From positions 20,419,501 to 20,483,500 of the forward strand of contig NC_016131.3 in NCBI RefSeq assembly GCF_000005505.3: a stretch of DNA of 64,000 nucleotides. The letters run 5' to 3'. The translations under genes were made by a program, and so were the position numbers. Shown here one piece after another: positions 23,004 to 35,096 of the stretch. The stretch comes from Brachypodium distachyon (taxonomy: Eukaryota; Streptophyta; Magnoliopsida; Poales; Poaceae). The notes beneath the pieces were generated by a model. The model made no database searches. It worked only from the letters and a program-made list of their open reading frames with translations, and was not told the origin of the DNA. Each line of letters begins with the position of its first letter. The first letter of the stretch is position 1.

Positions 23004-23011
23004 GTCATGGG

Positions 23012-23493
23012 GTTACAGCTTCACGTTGTACATGTGTGTGTTCAGCACATGCACAAAATGGTGTTGGCCAGCGCACTTTTGCCATACTCTCAAGGCTACA
23101 GACACATAGATGGTGTTGGGAGGCACATGTTTCTCGTCATCTCTGGGATATAGACACACGCATGTTTGTAGAAATTGAAGAAGAAAAAGGCAACTCTACT
23201 GTGCAGTACACACTACATATGTTCATGTGGCATTCAGGTTAGCGCAACATGTATTTCTCAGGATGTCTTGCAAACAACATTATTGATTGACTGCTAAATA
23301 AGCCCATGGCTTTGAAATTAGAAGAAAACGATTGTTCATCCGAATTTAAAAGCCAAAAATATGATATACATGTCGATGTCATTGTCCATTTGGAATTACA
23401 TTTTATTGCAGAATATAGAACAATTCAAATATATGTACATGCTGGTAATTAAGAATGACAATTCAGTATCAAGTAAGGATACAATGGTCTTTG
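23012..23493. other. 3' flank of the second CslF gene
   Basis: No gene or repeat was recognised. The part next to 23494 presumably contains the 3' UTR. Confidence 0.45.
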
Positions 23494-26400
23494 CTATATC
23501 ACCATGGATGGAAGGAAATGGACAAGGAATGCATGGATGCAAAGATACATCAGCGCAATGGCTACATAAGCAATCGGTAACAGGATGTAGAGGATGCCGG
23601 GTCTCTTGCCCCACCGTCCAATCACTGCTTGTGCAAATGGGTAAAGGAGCATTGTAACCCACATATTGAACATGAGACCTAGTGCAGCATTCCTCTGCTG
23701 CACCGCTGACCATGTCCCTATGTATAGGATGAATTTACCTATCGCTACACCAATAGCCAAGATGTTGGAGAACAACACCACTATCGCAGGGATCATCATG
23801 GGCACCCATCGCAATTCATACAACTCAGCAAACTTGTCGTCCATATCAACCACTGCTTGCTTTGTAGTGACTCTAAAATATATACCCTTCCTCAAGAGAA
23901 GTTTCACTACCATGTGCATCACCGCCACCGGGTAAGCACTAGTGGAACCGATCATGAAGAGCTGCTCGTTGCGCCACCAATCGAGCCATCTGATCCCTGC
24001 CCACTTTATCTCAAACAAGCCAATTGTCTGGATCATCACTATGATAGCGATAAGGTATAAAACATAGGTAGCGAACGGCTTTTGAATGAATATTTCCCGT
24101 GGTAGAAGCCACATCACTGGACATAAGGCATACATTAGTATGAAGAGTGATGTGATTGGATAGACAGTGAAATTGATATATGAAACCCGTTGTAGCCATT
24201 GGAGTCGAGGCCCAGCAAAGAATGGATTGTTATGGGAGAAGACCATCTCTAGGGAGCCACCGGACCATCGTACTATTTGGTGTAGGCGCTCGGTTAGGTT
24301 GATTGGCGCAGTGCCAACGAACGCTTCACGTTCTAATAATGTACCATACATGGAGCGCCACCCTTGCCCATGGATACGGAAACCAGTTACTATGTCCTCT
24401 GTTGCTATGTTGTAAATGTAGCCAACACTCCTACCCCACTCTGTCTCCTTATCATATGAAGATGACACAACAGCAATCATCTCAGAAAGAAACAGCTCAT
24501 CTAATGGTGGTGGTGTGACATACCGTTCTTGCTTGATGGCTGTTAACACAGATTTCAAAAAGGGTACCGAATTACCAAACTTGCTGGTGTCGACTATGAT
24601 GTCATCTGGTCTCCAACAAGGCGGATCAATGCCGTAGAGTGAAACACGGCGAAACATGCAGCCAGTGCCAAGATATGTAGGCCCTTGCAGACCATTAAGG
24701 CCATACATGGCACAATCAAAGAAGACACGGTTGTGGTTCCCATATCGATCTGTCGGGTCAACATTTTCAAACCGTTGCGGGAATTGAACAAATGCTGTGT
24801 TCTCTCCTTCTCGTTGGTCTAGCATGAAGCACACGGCTGCGCGTAGTGCTTGTGAATTGTTGATGTAGTGGTCGCAATCAAAGTTGATAATAAATGGAGC
24901 ATTGGAGAGCAAGGCGGAGATACGTAACTGCGCATTCAGGGCACCCGCTTTCTTATTGTGGTCATAATGTGGGCTCTTTTCACGAGACACGTAGACAAGC
25001 ATCGGGAGGAGTAAATCAGCATCATCAACGTTTAGAGGGTTGCCAATGCTCTGTTGGGCCATATGTTTTGGATGCTCCTGCACAATCTGTTAAAGAAAGT
25101 AAGATATCATTGAAACTTCATTTATCACAGTGGCATCACCTACATGCTTACATTATTACAAAAGAAGTTCATTAACAATACATATATATTGGAAAATAGT
25201 TTTAATCATCTATGTTTACTAAAATATAATAATCATTAAGGTGAACTTCCATATATACCTGAACAATTCCTGCATGATGACCGGTCCTGTGGTTTTCTAT
25301 TGGATCAATCCATGTGCCCGACCATTGTGTCCCATTAGCCATCCAGGTCGCTTTTGCATGACCACCCTTTGTTTCCATTCCATTGTAAACATCTGACCTC
25401 TGTTGAATGCTATTAGGAAGCTTATCCAAGTAGACTTTGAACTCTTCATATTGCGCACGCACATGCTTATAATCGCTCATCAACTCTTGCTGTGGTCTTC
25501 CTCTGTACACCATCACCGACTCCTCTGATTCAAAATAGCTCTCTGGTGCTCTCGGCTCAATGCGATGCTTTCGACAAAAGGGAACCCAAATAGCAGCAAA
25601 CTTTGCAGTCTCAACCAATGCCTCGTAAACGATCAATGATCCACTATCATCTGATAAGTAGCAGGTGTATCTATCAATATGGTAGTCGGCTGCAAGGACG
25701 GAGAGGACACAATTCATGGTGTATAAAATGGGTTCATTTATAGGACTGGCAGTGGTGACGATGACGTCAATGCCTGGGAGATGGGAACTCCCATCTGGTA
25801 GGTCATAGTGTTGCCTGAGTGTAGCAAGGTCAGGTACCCGTTTGATGGGGTTGAACTTTGGGAGCTGGTAGCTTAGCCATGATAAGCCAAACCATACATC
25901 CCCGACGATGCTCGTCACCCAAAACCACATGACGTCTGATTTGTTGTGCTTGATGCGCCATGTGATGAAGAAGATGACGGCAATCAAACGTATGACAGTC
26001 AATGCCCTGGTACCATAAGCACAGAAAGTGTCATCAGTACTGGAAATGTACAGGTAACTAATTCTGGGTCTGTTTTGCTTAACCATTGGCTGCACATTTG
26101 CATTCGGAAAGGTCTGCTTTCCCATCCATTACTGATTGGCAATTTTACAACTGTGACCACGTTCTTCCGTGCTTTAGTTTCTTATGAAAGTTTGCAGAGA
26201 TATAAACCAAACCAGTGTAAACATTGAAATATATAATGTACTGATCCGTAGTAGGGTTTGTTGTTAACAGAAGAGAAGCCAGTTTAATTTCCGAAGGACA
26301 GAGCAGGGATTGGGAGGAACAGAACTCACCTGTACGGGTAGAGAAGTATGTTCTTGACCCTCCTGTTCCGGAACAGCAGCGGCCGGCCGCTGCCGCCTTC

Positions 26401-26601
26401 CAAATCTGCCGCCGACGCCACGTCCGGCTGGTCGACATCCACCCAGTACCTCTCACTGGCCTTCACGGCACCTTTCTTCTCCTTGCCGTTCGCCAGGAGC
26501 GGCTTGCTGAGCCCGGCGGCATCATCGTCCACGCGGACGGCGCCGGCGGCGTCCGTGGTCACCGGCGAAGACATGCAGCTGGCCTCCATGCATGCGAGCA
26601 C
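23494..26601 (-). CDS. CslF: Cellulose synthase-like F protein, second copy
   Basis: CDS complement(join(23494..25086,25259..26006,26330..26601)), 870 residues, or 861 from the ATG at 26574 (MSSPVTTD), which I favour. It is a close paralogue of the gene at 15199-19185, in the same orientation and with introns at the same codons: after the Arg of YPYR, and after GIVQ. Catalytic motifs numbered from 26601: LSDDSGS in exon 2, DCD (410-412), TED (569-571), QIVRW (610-614). Two N-terminal and about six C-terminal membrane helices fit a synthase forming its own channel. The frame is open throughout. Exon 2 has a YRGRPQQE stretch where the paralogue has a LYEGESLE stretch, so the copies have diverged in the plant-variable region. 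Expected product: cell-wall mixed-linkage glucan. Confidence 0.9.
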
Positions 26602-27836
26602 TCGTAACTATAGCAGTGTCATTATCACGTACTTACGGGAGGACAATGATAATGCGAGTAGGATTTAAGCTCCACGAACGGCACAGGAAGCCAAATCAGA
26701 GAGATGACGCCGGCGATACGTACAGCGAGAAGTCAGTCACGGGTGTACGTACGTACGTGTGGAACGGCACATATGTATGTACACCGCACCACAATGTTTT
26801 CTACTCCCTCCATCCCGTAAATGACTTTTATTTCTACAGCTAATCGATCCTGATCAAATAAAAGTCGGAATCCTTGGATGGGTGGATCCCTGCATGCGTG
26901 ATCCTGGGAGGTTATCTTGCATGCATGTGTATGCCCATATATTGGTGGCGCCACCAGCGATCCGATCGACCAAAGCCGTGTCCTGTGTGCGCGCATGCGC
27001 CAAATCTCTCGTGCAAAAGGGGTCGAGGGAATCGCCTTCGGCGGCATACTTCCATTTCTGACAACGTGTCAAAAGAGGACCATGCACGCGCTAGCCCGCT
27101 GTTGTGTGCGTGTGCCCATCCGCGCGCCAAGGAGCCAATAGGTTGCCTGCCATTGCCGGCCAGCATGGCCTTGCACGGCCGCTATCGCCTTTAATTTGGC
27201 TATATGCCTACACTGCGCTTGTGTTATTCTGCCTCCTTCCAACCTCTGATGCGCATATGGTCCCGCGCGTTACTGGAAGCATCATGGCTGCTTCGTTGCC
27301 ATCCATGCCCCCCCCCCCGCCCCTCGGCCCCAAGAATCGATCTCTTTTGTCTCTCACGAAGCCCCGCTCGATGCACGTTTCCGTTTTCAGTTTTAGACAT
27401 GGAAGAAAAAAGTTGCTGCTTTTTTTTTTGAGAGGAAAAAAAAGTTGCTGCTGAGACGAACAAACGGAACGTGAGCGTGGTATCGCTAAATCATGCTACA
27501 TAACGACGTAAGGGAGCCGCGGATGAGACGCGCAGCCCGTGGGCTGGCCACGTGAGTGTGGTGTCGTAAATCGTGATTCTTTTGCCGTGCTAGTACATTT
27601 GGGCCATTGATCTACGTCTGGGCTTATCTATGCGGTTGGCACAAACGGCCCATTCGCACGGGATCATGTCCACTGTTCCGACCTTAAAAGTTTAGGGTTC
27701 CTCTAAAAAAAGGTTTAGGTCCTCTCTGATTTGCAGGGTTTCAAAAATATAATACTCCAATAGGATCTGAATCCATGTTATGTAAAATCCTGAAGAAATT
27801 CACAACACGAAAAATGTGCAACAAAAACTACCACTA
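26602..27836. other. Upstream region of the second CslF gene
   Basis: It contains the presumed promoter and 5' UTR, a half-Stowaway-like CTCCCTCCATCC motif near 26814, and a C-run at 27309-27318. Overlapping open frames on both strands lack domain motifs. Confidence 0.45.
26743..26758. promoter_or_regulatory. 16-bp ACGT-rich element upstream of the second CslF gene
   Basis: Identical to the 16-mer at 19321-19336 and at nearly the same distance from the start codon. Confidence 0.45.
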
Positions 27837-28071
27837 TCTCCGTCCAACAATAAGAGGCGTATTAGCTTTGCTCTAACCTATGGTTTGACCACAAATTACT
27901 CCAATAATATATAGTTATAGAACATAAGTTGATATCCATTATATTCCTATTCAACGATATTTGCTTATAGTTATGATTTTAATCACATTAGTCACATATC
28001 AATGGAGTAATTTGTGGTCAAAAGTTTGGTCAACCGAAACCTAATATGTCCTTATTGTTGGACGGAGGGAC
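27837..28071. mobile_element. Stowaway MITE, 235 bp
   Basis: The left end TCTCCGTCCAACAATAAGAG is inverted at the right in CTTATTGTTGGACGGAGGGA, with TA on both sides. The arms share AATTTGTGGTCAAA-type sequence deep into the interior, so the element can form a long hairpin. Confidence 0.8.
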
Positions 28072-28578
28072 TATTTGATTGCATCGGAGGAAAAGTGCGA
28101 GAACTTGTAGGGATTTTGTGCTAGTCACAGTTGTCATAAACAAAGAATTATTTTTCATGAAGTTGGACCATGGAAATTTTCCTTTTGAGTTGGACCGGAA
28201 TCCAACCAAATCTACGTGCGATGCTTAGCCAGAGTAGTTTACACGGAAAAAAAACACTATAGTTTCAAATCCTACAAATCAAATGAGTTATAAGCAGATC
28301 AATACTGCCGCACGAAGCAAGGGGGCAAGCACAAGTGAGATGTTGCATATGAGGGCAATTAGGACATCCCAACAATCTACGTAAGCCGTTACTAAAATAT
28401 AATGTGTCACCACTTTAGATGACGTGTAAAGGAAAATAAGAGAAGAAAGGCCGAACCGTTACCCTGTCAAAAAAGTAGTAGTCCACCAGTTCTAAGAAAA
28501 AAATAATGACAACATCTCCGTTGGACACATCGTTGTTACCAAAAATACATATTGGCAGCCCATGCCAAACATCCAGTC
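28072..28578. other. Intergenic DNA before the nested retrotransposon block
   Basis: AT-rich, no domain or terminal repeat recognised. Confidence 0.45.
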
Positions 28579-28599
28579 GAAAGAAACAAGTAGTTTCGT

Positions 28600-28690
28600 A
28601 CTTGGCCAGAGTTAGTCATATGATCGCAAACTTAGCCAGAGTTGAACACCGCACGGAGACTTGGTTGGATTCCGGTCCGCCGTCTGTGGT
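28600..28690 (+). mobile_element. 5'-truncated LINE tail, left half (right half at 46215-46286)
   Basis: The plus frame reads SHMIANLARVEHRTETW and LDSGPPSVV up to the LTR boundary. After the retrotransposon the frame resumes as DLALQDCNVLS and stops, then a 3' UTR ends in TTTTACCCGAAAAAGAAAG. This is the C-terminus of a plant LINE ORF2 (RNase H-like tail). A 21-bp direct repeat brackets the two halves (28579-28599 and 46287-46307). It lies outside the LTR element's own 5-bp duplication and must be the LINE's target duplication. Confidence 0.8.
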
Positions 28691-29499
28691 TGTCGGGGGT
28701 ATGACCCCGGGTAGGGTCTTGACGACACACATTAGCTGAGATGACGAAGGCAAGGCCAGCATAGGCATATACGCCGGCATCTTTAAGCCAAACTAATACT
28801 AAGTCGGGATACCAGGTGTATGCCGGCACGTCTATCTTGTCTTACGTGTTTGCAGGATGAGAACGAGTACACTAATCTCGGCCCCCGCCGAGATGGCTCA
28901 ACGGTCTTATCCTTATCTCATGGCGCAAAGTAAAACAGCGTTCTCTTTATCACGGGAAAGCAGTCGCTGCTTACGTCGTGGTGCCAGGCGACTGCGTAAA
29001 GAAGCACCGAAAGAGAATCTGTGACGGAAGCCGACAACTGGCAGCAGTACTTGTTGCAGGACGCCAGGAAAAGTAAAGTTGTCTTGTCCCCTGCGGTGCC
29101 ACCCGGAGGGAACCAAAGTGCGTGTCCGACGGGGCCCAAAGAAGATAACGTTAGGTTCCGGCCCGCATGTCAGTGTGACATGGGCGGTCCATAAATAGAG
29201 CACTACCCCTCCCAGGAGAGGGATGCAAGACTTGGCATCTAGGGTTTTCCCCTACTTCTTCTTCTTCCTCAAGAATACAGCTCAAGGAGCGCCATTTTAG
29301 ACCTTGTTATCTCGGCTAATACAACAAAGCAGGAGTAGGAGTCTTACCTTGGCAATAGTGCTCCGAACTTGGGTAAATCTGTGTGTGCTTGTGTATTCGT
29401 GCATGTTTCCCTTCACGTCCTACCTCCTCCGGATCCTCCTTCATCCATCGGCCCCAAGATAAGCCATCCCATGGCATCTGCCGTGACACCACCATGACA
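28691..29499 (+). repeat. 5' LTR
   Basis: Starts TGTCGGGGGTATGACC and ends CACCATGACA. It contains a TATA-like ATAAATAGAG. It differs from the 3' LTR by about 45 positions in 810 by my count. Confidence 0.93.
29190..29200 (+). promoter_or_regulatory. TATA box of the 5' LTR
   Basis: CATAAATAGAG lies about 300 bp before the LTR end and is conserved in the 3' LTR at 45899-45909. Confidence 0.6.
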
Positions 29500-29500
29500 G

Positions 29501-29519
29501 TTGGCGCCCACCGTAGGGC
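29501..29519 (+). other. Primer binding site
   Basis: Directly after the LTR, TTGGCGCCCACCGTAGGG has the TGGCGCC core of tRNA-primed plant Gypsy elements. The exact tRNA is not assigned. Confidence 0.6.
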
Positions 29520-31516
29520 CAGCAGCGGCGCTGGCTGGAGTTTTCATCCGGACGGGAAGCTTTCTCGCCACCGGAGAGCGCGTGGTCTCCGCTTTGGTCC
29601 AGAGATTCGGCTCTCTGGGCTTCATCGACAACAACGCGGGCTGCTTCAACAACGCACCGCTTCCTTGCGCGGACCGCTTCATCAACTTCGGCAGGTTTAT
29701 GTCGCTACTAACAGTCCCTGCAGGTATCCCGAGCAGGTGGTGGTGGCCGAAGATCTCCCCGCTGTCTGCACGGTTCGCGGCCGGCACGTCGATTGCCCTG
29801 CTGACCGTGTGGAGGTCATGGTGACGGCTCATGGCGTCGATGCTGGCAAGTGCACCGCAGAGAGTGGCACTGTACCAAGCAAGTCCGGCAGAACGGCGAA
29901 GTTCCCCCTGGAGAAGCCGGATAACGCTGCTCAAGCCGGCACATCGGCTCTGCCGCCAAAGCCGACTCAGCTCCAGGCCTCCATCGAACGCCTGACTGCG
30001 CCGGTGGCGTCAAACGTTAACCCGGCCCAGCTGTAGGCGGAGTTGCAGTTGGAGCGCCAAAAGCTGCTGAAGGAGGCCGTCGATGTGGCTCGCGCTCGGC
30101 AAGAACTTGATATTTCGCTCCGTGAGTATAACAAAGCCCATGGTATCAATTCTACCGCATTGACTAACCCTAACCGAGTTGGGGAGGTGCGTAACCGTGG
30201 CAGGAACCTGAATGGCGAGATAGCCAGAGATGGCAGAGGGGTGCCCGCAGTGTCGGCACGTTTTGCCTCGGCGCCGAGGCCGAAATATAACACCCCTGCC
30301 AAGAATCTCAGGGCCGCCGAGGCTGCGGCCGAAGAGTTGCCGAATCTCACGGGAGAGGCACTCCGCTGCAGCAGTTGTGCGTGAAGGAATTGCTCCACAC
30401 AACCAATGAGCAGAATGAGGCGTACATGAGGTTGCACGGCAAGCCCGGCGCGTCTCAAGTCGTTCACTCGGCAGCGGGCGGCGATGGCCGGGCTGACAAA
30501 CAAGCGTCCTCGCCTGGTGGCAAACGGGACAAGAGTGTCAACTCAGGCCGAGATTAGCGCCTAGAGTATTATGACCCAACTCCGGCCAAGAAGCAAGTGG
30601 TCAGGAGAGTCGAAGACAGCCAGAGTGGTCTGCGTCTCGGCAACAATCGCCGAGATCAGCAAGAGCGTCACTCGGCTGGTCATGGACACCAACCTCGAGG
30701 TCCGGCAACCAATACTGCTGCAGGTCAGCAGGGTGTCGGGCGCAACCCCCTGTATCGAGGTGAAAATCGCCAGCAAGACCGTTATGATGACGGGTACTCG
30801 GCCATGGGTGATGAAGGTTATCTCAGGCGAGAGCGTGATAATCTCGGTCCGCTCGGAGCCCGAGTTGGGAACAGACAAGTGTCGCCGCTAGACGCCCGAC
30901 ATCGGCTCGACAGAATCTATCTGTCGGAGCTTCTGGAAGAACAAGGTCCACCGGGACCGCGTCGTTTCACGCACCGGATCATGAGGGAGACACCAGCCCA
31001 GGGTTTCCAGCTGCCCAGGGGTACGAGAACATATGACGGCAGTACTAAGCCGGAGGATTGGCTGGAAGATTATGTCACGGCGGTGCATGTGGCAATCGCC
31101 GATGGGCAGTACGTTATGTACCCCAGATGCTGGTAGGGCCGGCAAGGAAATGGCTAAACAATCTGCCGGAAGGCAGCATAAATTGCTGGATAGACTTTGA
31201 AGAAGCTTTCGTCAGCAATTTCACAAGTACTTACGAGAGGCCAAACCGCCCTCAGCAGTTGTCCATGTGCAAGCAAAGAGATAACAAGACTTACCGAGAT
31301 TACTTGACAAGATGGAACAACCTCCGCAATTCCTGTGAAGGGATAGTGGAGTCGCAAGCTATAGCGTGGTTTGCCCAAGGATGCCGACACGGCAGCATGT
31401 TGTGGCAAAAGCTGCATAGAAAAATGCTGGCAACTCTGTCTGAGATGATCAAGATCGCCGACATGTATGCGCTCGGTGATCCGACTCAGCCATCGCTGAT
31501 GCCAGCGGAACCGTAA
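29502..31516 (+). pseudogene. Tat element gag, broken
   Basis: Gag forms the virus-like particle. The conserved retrotransposon gag domain spans about 30990-31516: TYDGSTKPEDWLEDY, then GPARKWLNNLPEGSI, FVSNFTSTYERP and the QRDNKTYRDYLTRWN block. The first part and the rest lie in different frames, with a break near 31120. An earlier N-terminal region (from about 29500) contains at least one stop (30034-30036) and frame changes. No clear zinc knuckle was found in the following 500 bp, which is also frame-broken. Confidence 0.75.
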
Positions 31517-32054
31517 AGGAAGCAGCCGACATACAATTCTGCCGGTGCATTCCGGAGGAACGATCATCAAGATCACCGCAACAAGAGAAGGGACGACAGG
31601 CCGGATTACCGGTATGGACCAGCCCATGTCGCCGCTATCCAAGATCAACCTGATGCTGACTCTAGCCAACGTCAGAAGACTGGGAACCAGCAGTGGGTCA
31701 AGATGGGAGAGCAAAAGAAGCCCTGGCAAGATAAGCAGAAATATACGTTCGAGGTGATGTTGGATCAGCCTTGTCGTCTTCACATGACTAATCCTAGCAA
31801 ACCGGCAAATCACACAATACGGCAATGCAGCTGGATGCAGCGGGCCTAGAAGAGTGAGGCAAGTCGGCTGCCCCCTCCTCCGCCGCTCACAGGCGCTAAT
31901 GCCCAGATCCAGGGACCCCCTTCCGCAAACAACACTGTCAATCAGGTGGAAGACCGAGGTATACCGGAATATGCCGGAAGAAATGAATACAAGGAGCATC
32001 ACCAGAGCTACATGATCTTCATCACGGAGCCGACTGACAAGCAGAGTCAATGTT
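31517..32054 (+). other. Frame-broken gag-protease linker
   Basis: No frame stays open long enough to show a domain. This should correspond to the C-terminal gag and linker of a Tat element. Confidence 0.5.
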
Positions 32055-32801
32055 GTGATGCCGGCGGTTCCGAAGTTCATGTACTGGTCGGAACAGGAGC
32101 TCAACTGGAATAGGGCAGATCATCCCAAAGTTATGCCAAATCCTGGTGGATATGCTCTGGTGGTTGACACGACACTCATAGGGCCTGACTTTAACGTCAA
32201 GTTCACTCGGGTTCTCATTGATAATGGGAGCAGTATAAACATCATGTACCGGGACACGATGCTCAAGCTCGGCATTACTGATAACATGCTTGAGCCTAGC
32301 CGGACTACCTTTCATGGTATCGTGCCGGGAGTATCTTGTGCCCTAGTAGGCAAGATCCGAGTTGACGTTTTATTCGGCACCCGGGAAAACTGTCGAACCG
32401 AGAACCTGCTGTTCGAGGTGGTGGACCTGAGTAGCCCGTACCATGTGCTACTCGGCAGACCGGCATTGGCCAAATTGATGGCAACTACCCACATAGGCTA
32501 TCTGAAGATGAAGATGCCGGGGCCAAATGGTACCATAACCATTGCTGGCAACTACAAGCGTTCAATGGAGTGCGCAGCGGCAGGGTCTGCTCTGGCCGAG
32601 TCGCTGGCCATTGCTGGCGAGAAGAAGAAGTTACAAGAAGCTGTTGTGATGGCCCCGGCGGCACAAATTGGCCTGCCGGCTATGACAAACCCCCATGGGG
32701 GTGTGGCTTTTCAGGCAGCCAAGGAGACGAAGAAGATACAGGTCGACAGTAAATTCTCGAACCACACCGTCATCATTGGTGCCGGCCTGGGTAAAAAATA
32801 G
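32055..32801 (+). pseudogene. Tat aspartic protease region
   Basis: The retropepsin motif reads VLIDNGSSINIMY, preceded by the strand FTR and followed by YHVLLGRPALAKL. Plant Tat proteases usually have D-G/S-G-S at this site; here the second residue is Asn. The frame closes at 32799-32801 just before the sequence that leads into RT, so protease and RT are no longer in one polyprotein. Confidence 0.75.
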
Positions 32802-33708
32802 GAAGGCGATCTCACCAGCTTCCTCCGTGAGCATCGGGACATCTTTGCATGGTCGAATCAGGACCTGCCGGGTGTGCCAAGGGAGCTGGCTGAGCACTCA
32901 TTACATGTCAGACCAGACGCAAGACCGGGGAAGCAGCCCCTTCGACGCTTTGCCGATGACAGAAGGAAAATCATATCGGAAGAGATATCCCGGCTTCTAA
33001 CTGCCGGTTTTATCATGGAAGTTTTGCATCCCGACTGGCTGGCAAACCCAGTCATGGTTGAGAAGAAGAAAGACGACACAACTGCTGCCAAGGTGTGGCG
33101 CATGTGTATCGACTACACCAGCCTGAACAAGGCATGTCCAAAAGATCCTTTTCCGTTACCGCGGATCGATCAAGTGATCGACTCCACTGTCGGGTCTGAG
33201 TTGTTGTCTTTTGTAAACGCGTACTCTGGTTTTCACCAAATACCGCTGAACCCTAACGATCAAATAACAACATCATTTATCACCCCGTTCGGGGCATATT
33301 ACTATCGCACTATGCCGTTTGGTTTGAGAAATGGAGGGGCTACTTATCAAAGATGCATGCAGAAATGCTTGCACGATCAACCCGGCAAAAATGTACAGGT
33401 ATATGTTGACGATGTCGTCATAAAAACCAAGGAAAGCGCCATGCTCCTGGATGATATTCGAGAAACATTCGCAAATCTGAGGAGATTCCGAATGAAGCTG
33501 AACCCGGCCAAATGCACATTTGGTGTGGTTTGGGTTCCTAATATCAAACCGAGGTATAGAAACGAACCACGTGAAAATCGTGGCCATAGAAAGAATGAAA
33601 CTGCCAAAATGCCTCAAAGATGTGCAAAAATTCACTGGATGCCTAGCATCACTAAGTTGTTTCGTTAGTCGGCTGGGTGAAAAGGCAATGCCTTATACCA
33701 GCTCATGA
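32802..33708 (+). pseudogene. Tat reverse transcriptase, active-site mutant and frameshifted
   Basis: RT blocks are clear: NPVMVEKKKDDT, WRMCIDYTSLNKACPKD, FPLPRIDQVID, then FVNAYSGFHQI, TMPFGLRNGGATYQR and VQVYVDDVVIK. In motif A the first catalytic aspartate is replaced by asparagine (codon AAC at 33216-33218). The YVDD pair is kept. After LNPAKCTFGVVW the original reading moves to another frame (about 33535) and changes again near 33705. The enzyme would be inactive even if made. Confidence 0.85.
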
Positions 33709-35096
33709 AGAAAATCAACAAATTTGTGTGGACGCAACAGGCAAAAGTAGCTTTTCAAGAGCTGAAGAAGATGATTGCTACGACGCCGATATTAGCCTCG
33801 CCAATGGGGAAGGAGCCGATGTTGTTATACATAGCAGCAACAAATCGAGTCGTTAGTGCCGTCATAGTAGTGGAAAGAGATGAAGACGGCAATTCGGTTC
33901 AAAGGCCGGTATATTACTTGAGCGAGGTGCTATCATCGTCTAAGCAGAATTATCCCCATTACCAGAAGATGGCATACAGCGTTTATATGGCGGCAAAGAA
34001 GTTGAAGCATTATTTTGATGCACATCAGATCCAGGGTATATGTGAGGCACCCATCTCGAAAATTATGCGCAACAAAGACGCAAGCGGCCGGATAGCGAAA
34101 TGGGCTATTGAGCTAGCACCCTACACGCTGCAGTACGACAGACGGGATGCCGTCAAATCTCAGGCTCTGGCGGATTTCTTGGTGGATTGGGCCGAGATGG
34201 GATATGAACCACCGCCCCCTAAAACTAACTACTGGAAGATGCATTTTGACAGCTCCAAGATGAAAAACGGGCTTAGTGCCGGCATAGTTCTGACCTCGCC
34301 AAAGCGCGACCAACTTAAGTATGTGTTGCAAATTTACTTCGCAGCATCCAACAATGTTGCCGAGTATGAGGCGCTTGTGCACAGACTGAAGATGGCAAAA
34401 GAAATTGGAGTTTGCCGGATTCAATGTTCTGGTGATTCCGATCTGGTACTCCAGCAAGCTTCCGGCAATTGGGATGCATTGGATGCCTATATGGTGCTAT
34501 ACCGGTTCCATGTTCAAAAGATCAATGGTCACTTTGAAGGGTGCGAATTCCACCATATACCGCGAGCGGAGAAAGAGGCAGCCGACACTCTGTCAAAGCT
34601 TGGCTCAACGCGACAGGCCATCCCGGCTGGTGTGGCATTGGAGCATTTACGTAAACCATCCATCAAGCAATCACCAGAATCAGAGTCAATCTTTATCCCG
34701 GCAAACTCAGAGGCTGACGTCAACCCCATGGACATTGACAGTGGTAGCGGTTCTAGTGACCCGGGGACCGAGCGCCCTAACTCGGTGGAAGCAATGGCCG
34801 TTGAGCCAATGGAGATAGACGTACCAGATGAGCCGGTCTTTGCCACTCGTCCCGTGCCGGCTTGGACACAACCGATAATGTCTTACCTCAAAGATGGGAG
34901 TCTCCCGGAAGAGGAAGTGTCGGCAAGGCAAATTCAGAGAAGGGCAAAGGCATACACCATCATCAATGGCGAGCTATACAAGAGGAGTGTCACTAACGTC
35001 CTGCAGCGATGCGTTGAGCCAGAAGAAGGGCAAGAGATACTCCTGGATATTCATCAGGGAGAGCGTGCCATCATGCATCTTCAAGAACGCTGGTAG
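33705..35096 (+). pseudogene. Tat RNase H and second, archaeal-type RNase H
   Basis: The open frame gives 463 residues. The first part (FVWTQQAKVAFQELKKMI, then LLYIAATNRVVSAVIVVERD, RPVYYLSEVLS) is the Gypsy RNase H. From about residue 175 a second RNase H follows: FDSSKMKNGLSAGIVL, NNVAEYEALVHRL, CSGDSDLVLQQ and EAADTLSKLG, keeping its acidic residues. A dual RNase H is the hallmark of the Tat lineage. An acidic linker rich in MDID and MEID motifs follows, then the start of the integrase N-terminal region. The stop at about 35094 separates it from the integrase core. Confidence 0.82.

Noticed and set aside
26814..26890. Possible complete Stowaway near CTCCCTCCATCC
   Set aside because: A matching inverted right end with TA could not be identified with confidence.
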